A stretch of DNA of 64,000 bases, taken from positions 5,257,001-5,321,000 of the forward strand of contig CM040102.1 in assembly GCA_022496805.1 (NCBI GenBank). The letters run 5' to 3'. The translations under genes were made by a program, and so were the position numbers. Each line of letters opens with the position of its first letter. The stretch's first letter is position 1. The stretch comes from Pohlia nutans (lineage: Eukaryota > Streptophyta > Bryopsida > Bryales > Mniaceae). This document shows, in pieces, positions 60,401 to 64,000 of this stretch. Below the pieces are notes generated by a model. That model was not told the DNA's origin. It saw only the letters and a list, made by a program, of their open reading frames with translations, and did no database searches.

Positions 60401-61634
60401 AAATTCATTCTGTCGAATGTAGGACCGCTGGGATGCATACCCTACCGAATGACTCTAGACTCCACAGCTGATGGTGTGTGCGTACAATCAGACAACACGC
60501 TGGTTTCTGGCTTCAACGTCGCTCTCAGGTCACTCGTGGATGAGTTCAATGGCAAATACCCTAACGCGAAGTTCGTGTTGGCTAATTCTTACAACGTCGT
60601 CAGCCAGATCATCAACAACCCTGCCACCTTCGGTACTTACTCCTACCTCTACATTAGAATTGATCCTGCACACCATCCATACTGTCATGAATTCAACCGT
60701 CATGTAGTGAAAAAATGGGAACCCTACCAGTTCCTCATTCTGCTCCTAAACCCTAGATCTTTACATTAAAGATGTCCTCATTCTGCTCTCAAACCCTAGG
60801 TGCAGTTAGATTAAAGATGTCCTCACTCTGCTCTTAAACCCTAGGTGCAGTTAGATTAAGGATATCCTCATTCGACTCTTAAACCCTAAGTGCAGTTAGA
60901 TTAAAGAAGTCTGCATCCTGCTCTTAAAATCTAACAAACAGTGTAGAATTGATCCTGCACACTTGTCACACAATCCTTGAGCTCGCAGTAGCACACATAA
61001 CTCAATCGGAGCAGGTGCTTGGAATGACAACATTTCTATAGAGCATCACGACATTTCAATGTTGTTTCGACTTGTTGAAACAACATTAAAATGCCGTTCC
61101 AATGACGTGGTTACAACAACATTCCAATGCCATTTCCAAATCGCTCAACCCACTTGTGACACTTATCAAGCATAATTCGTACTGAAAAATGTACAAGCAG
61201 GTCGGAAAATCAATTTAGAATGACATTCAGAACAACATTGAATTGTCATAAATATCCGTTGGGGGGCTTAAACCCTAAACCCTAAACCCTAAACCACATC
61301 ATTCTAACACGTTGGAGTACTGTTACACTCCAACATGGAAGATCGAACAGCATTGTTCTAACGTTCTAATTAATCACTTGATGAATGGGATGCAGGTTTT
61401 GCGACTGCGAATCAAGCATGTTGTGGGGTGCCAGTGGGGCTGTACCATGGGTTAACGCCGTGCTTCCCCGGGGTGCCCTACTGCAGCAACAGGAAGAATC
61501 ATTTCTTCTGGGACCCTTACCATCCCACGGATGCGGCCAACGTGATCATCGGCCAACGTTTCTTCTCCGGCCCCCCGACGGATATTTACCCCATCAACAT
61601 CAAGCAGCTTGCGGCTCTGCAGTTGCAACACTGA
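57481..61634 (+). CDS. GDSL esterase/lipase, secreted, 5 exons
   Basis: Exons 57481-57748, 58550-58677, 59535-59774, 60377-60632 and 61396-61634 give about 376 residues, with all phases closing and five exons, as is usual for plant GDSL lipases. A signal peptide occupies roughly residues 1-27. The SGNH signature is complete: S44 in FGDSLVDAGNNNY (block I), the glycine in NFASGGSGIL (block II), N177 in GSNDYLNNY (block III), and D337 and H340 in DPYHPT (block V). The protein is likely secreted to the apoplast and hydrolyses ester bonds of lipids, cutin monomers or acetylated wall polymers; the substrate cannot be inferred from sequence. Introns are swollen by repeats: a tandemly repeated unit and an A-family TTAA MITE in intron 1, a J-family repeat in intron 2, A and F elements in intron 3, and a minisatellite plus telomere tract in intron 4. 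The ATG opens the signal peptide. Confidence 0.95.
57750..58548. repeat. Three tandem copies of a ~190-bp unit in GDSL intron 1
   Basis: Units start near 57765, 57945 and 58370, each with CAACTATGT-TTTGGTTTCAT, GCATTATAAGAA or similar, TTTTTTGTTTTCACCGACATGA and TGTTGTTCTG. The third is the most diverged and abuts exon 2. The second carries the A-family MITE. Confidence 0.85.
57955..58199. repeat. A-family TTAA MITE with paralogous empty site
   Basis: 245 bp from TTAACCCCTAAAGGACCA to TGGTCCTTTAGGGGTTAA, or near equivalent. In the first tandem unit the same position (57775-57778) has a single TTAA in AGTATTTTAAACAATCC, giving the pre-insertion sequence. Confidence 0.93.
58812..59032. repeat. 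J-family repeat, GDSL intron 2
   Basis: Starts GGAAATGTGTCGTTTTTCA, has an internal inverted pair (AGTATAATATACAGCCATTG and reverse), and ends GTGGGGAATGAAAAACGACA. Related to 30595-30765. Confidence 0.75.
59875..60345. repeat. Diverged A-family MITE split by an F element, GDSL intron 3
   Basis: A-type interior (AATTGGGCCTCATG, ATGTTCTTCACTGATTC) is interrupted at about 59996-60214 by an F element (TGGCTTGATACGGGTACC to GGTACCCATATCAGGCCA) and resumes with GGTGATACAAAATTTGGTCC. A termini are decayed. This repeats the A-hosts-F nesting at 33281-33767. Confidence 0.7.
60725..60935. repeat. Minisatellite, ~57-bp unit, four copies
   Basis: Units of TCCTCATTCTGCTC-TAAACCC followed by TAGGTGCAGTTAGATTAAAGA, in GDSL intron 4. 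The CTAAACCCTA core resembles the telomere motif. Confidence 0.9.
61269..61295. repeat. Telomere-type tract (CCCTAAA)n, GDSL intron 4
   Basis: Nearly four CCCTAAA units about 100 bp before exon 5. Confidence 0.92.
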
Positions 61635-62672
61635 TCATCATTTCTGCATTGCATTGAACTAAACGGATTCAATGCAGACAGTTCGAAAACAAGTCAGAAA
61701 TGGGTTTTTAGGTCTTTACTAGAATCTCTATTTGGTAACAATGAGTTACTAGCAAGCTCTCAGATTGTGCATTGATTGGTTCGAAGTCCTGGTGGTTACT
61801 GCTGAGTCCTGATATATTTAGAATGACATTCTTATTGATTCCTTGGGTTTAGGAAATAACTTAGCTACTCTGCAATTCTTTCGTGATTCAAATTCTGTCC
61901 TACCTATTACATTATTTATTTATTCATTCACTACATTTGCCCTTATGTAGTTGAAGTCTCGAAATAGTTTGCTAAGATTTGCTACTGTTGAAGGATTTTC
62001 AGGTGAGGAAGTTGCTGTTTCATGTGCACCGGTTCTTGATTTGTGAATGTTAGAGCAACCCTAAATTCTACTACTGAATTCTTGCATGAATCTGAAAATT
62101 GAATGAAAAGAGCTTGTATTTAAGGATGTGTATTGAGGGAAGGTGAGACACTGAATATGAGGTTAGGTATAATGATTCCTCAATATATCCCTCTAATTAA
62201 TTAGTTTAGCCCTCCTCAATTTCCCTTCCAACCCCGATTACTAAATTTGATTTTGAAAACTTGTAATCAAGTGTATCGATCTACCCTGCAAGATGGAGTG
62301 CTAAATTTTGGAGGCGACGCTGAAGTTGGTAGAACTAGAAGAACTAGAAGAAGTCCCCCCAAATATATTGTGAATGAGAAGTGTGCAGTTACAACACCCA
62401 TTACATTTTTCCCACTTAGACTAATAATGAAAGCGCGGATTAATTCTGGAATTAGAAGAAAGTGTGAGTTAGAGTAATTGAGATAACTCATAGTAATTGC
62501 AGTAATGTAGGTATACTATGTCATGTAGAAAAAATTATCCAAATTAGTACGAAATTATCATGCTAAATATGAAATGAATATGGAAAAAGTATTCTGAAAT
62601 TACTGTTTTTAGTTTTGAACAATAAAATATTATAATCTTAGTAAAATAATAATCTTTTATTGTTATATCCTC
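61635..62672. other. 3' flank of GDSL gene, no further gene
   Basis: Contains the GDSL 3' UTR and AT-rich flank. A short plus frame at 62247-62477 is unrecognised and not supported. Confidence 0.5.
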
Positions 62673-62785
62673 AGACTAATTTGGATAGTTCGATTTTTTT
62701 TTTAAAAGACTAATTTGGATAGTTCAATTTTTTTTTTAAAGACTAATTTGGATAGTTCGATATTTTTTTAAATGACTATTTGTAC
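62673..62785. repeat. Tandem repeat, ~37-bp unit, three copies
   Basis: GACTAATTTGGATAGTTCGA followed by T-run and A-run, repeated three times with small changes. Confidence 0.9.
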
Positions 62786-62883
62786 ATCTTAGTCTAAATA
62801 CGATAATCGGTGTACGTAGACGCACTTCCAAATACTCTTTGCTCTTCTGAAAAAGTAAATTTTTAGAAGAGCAAAATTTCATA

Positions 62884-63976
62884 TTAACCCTTTAACGTCC
62901 CGATTCAACATTGTTTTCAAAGATTTGTTATAAAATGGTTGATGAAAAACGAAAATGGAGTTGATGTACAAAACAAAGTTGTAAATGTCAATGTGTAGAT
63001 AACATCTGGACGGTTGGATTCATCATATTTATTATTAATATTTTTAAAGTAATTTCGCAAGGTTTTCTCTTGAAATTCAATTAAAAATCCAAAATTAACA
63101 CAAAAAAATTTAAAAATATTGTAATGAAATTAGAATGACATGCACTACGAGATGGTATGGTTTCCTTTATTTGATTCTACTTACTATGGAAAATCATATT
63201 TAACCCCTAAACGACGGAGGGGGTAAGGGCAAAACATAAATGTGTTATAAAAAATTACTTCTTCAACTTCGATGAAGTTTGGTCCAAAAGAGAAAATGAG
63301 GAACTTGATGTTTAGTAATTTTCCATATGGTCAAATATAAAAAAATAGCTTTTTATCATCTCATAATGAATTTAGAAGCATTTAACTTCTAATATTTATC
63401 AGAGTCACAAATTTTATTTTTAGAATTTGAAATTTTGTATGATTTGTTAAAACTAGACATTCTATTCTAGAACCAAAAATTGCAAATTTTTCAACGGAGA
63501 GAACATCATTACTTTCCCCAAATAGTAAGTTTTCTAACACTAGACAATGTAGAAGTGTTTTTTTTTGAAAATTTCTCCCGGGTGGAGTTTAACTCGGATT
63601 GACATGATTCAAATTGGGTTGGAAAGTAGACTTGATTACCTATTTAAAAATATTTTTTATTTTCTATAAATTTTTTTTTTCTATTTCGGGCAGCCCATAA
63701 AAAAAGGGCAGAGACCATAAAATGGTTGATCCGTCACTTAGGGGTTAAGGTCTTTCTTTTTGAACTAAGATTGAAACTTGACATTAATCACTTCTGTAAT
63801 TTTTCAAAAATTCACATTATCTTATTTGGAAGATCCATACCGTACAAATGGTATTCAACTAGCACAAGAATGAAAAAAAATAAAAATGGATGAAAAACAT
63901 CCGGTACCTACAGAAATTGAGCTGCTGAAATTCATCCGGCGTTCAGATTCTGGACACCGGCGCGCTAAAGGGTTAA
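62884..63976. repeat. B-family TTAA element with a D element inside
   Basis: Outer TTAA at 62884-62887 and 63973-63976, reverse orientation relative to 16770-17320. Near the right end GTTCAGATTCTGGAC (63941-63955) is the subterminal palindrome. Interrupted by 63200-63748. Confidence 0.88.
63200..63748. repeat. D-family TTAA element nested in B
   Basis: Begins TTAACCCCTAAACGACGG and ends CGTCACTTAGGGGTTAA. Its insertion site is visible intact in the other B copy at 24459-24462 (CATATTTAAGGTC), with one TTAA. Confidence 0.92.
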
Positions 63977-64000
63977 TCTCCAACAACATTTCATTTGCAA

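Overview
The window is nuclear DNA from a land plant. Support comes from split genes with GT-AG introns, plant gene families (EDEM/MNS alpha-mannosidase, ATL-type RING-H2, TMKL1-like LRR pseudokinase, GDSL esterase/lipase), interstitial (TTTAGGG)n telomere-type tracts and Stowaway-type MITEs. The species or division cannot be fixed from sequence alone. No bacterial or viral genes, rRNA, tRNA or CRISPR were seen.

Layout. 1-992: truncated repeat. 993-8381 (-): a 17-exon EDEM-class GH47 alpha-mannosidase, read completely. 8382-12500: AT-rich intergenic DNA with a 0.9-kb TTAA element and short repeats. ~12796-15855 (+): a small membrane protein, probably plastid, with its first exon unresolved. 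15856-29442: a repeat field with nested MITEs, tandem arrays and a miRNA-like hairpin. 29443-31942 (+): a three-exon RING-H2 E3 ligase. 33770-34193 (-): a weak two-exon candidate. 35114-41326 (+): a seven-exon TMKL1-like LRR receptor whose kinase domain has lost the VAIK, HRD and DFG residues. 41327-57480: 16 kb with no recognisable gene, holding a nested foldback element with a 307-bp near-perfect palindrome, a ~980-bp inverted repeat and satellite-like arrays. 57481-61634 (+): a five-exon GDSL esterase/lipase with an intact catalytic set. 61635-64000: repeats.

The genes do not form a pathway; they are ordinary plant housekeeping or signalling genes spaced by repeats. Together they touch ER glycoprotein quality control, ubiquitination, receptor signalling and cell-wall or lipid esters, but nothing links them functionally.

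The strongest unusual signal is the repeat complement. At least 18 short elements of several unrelated internal sequences all begin TTAACCC and end GGGTTAA. Three of them have a paralogous empty site inside this same window, each showing one TTAA where the filled site has two. This is the insertion signature of piggyBac-type transposition, which is rarely discussed for land plants. No transposase was found here. Several of these elements lie in introns of the annotated genes, and one ends 62 bp before the start codon of the TMKL1-like gene.
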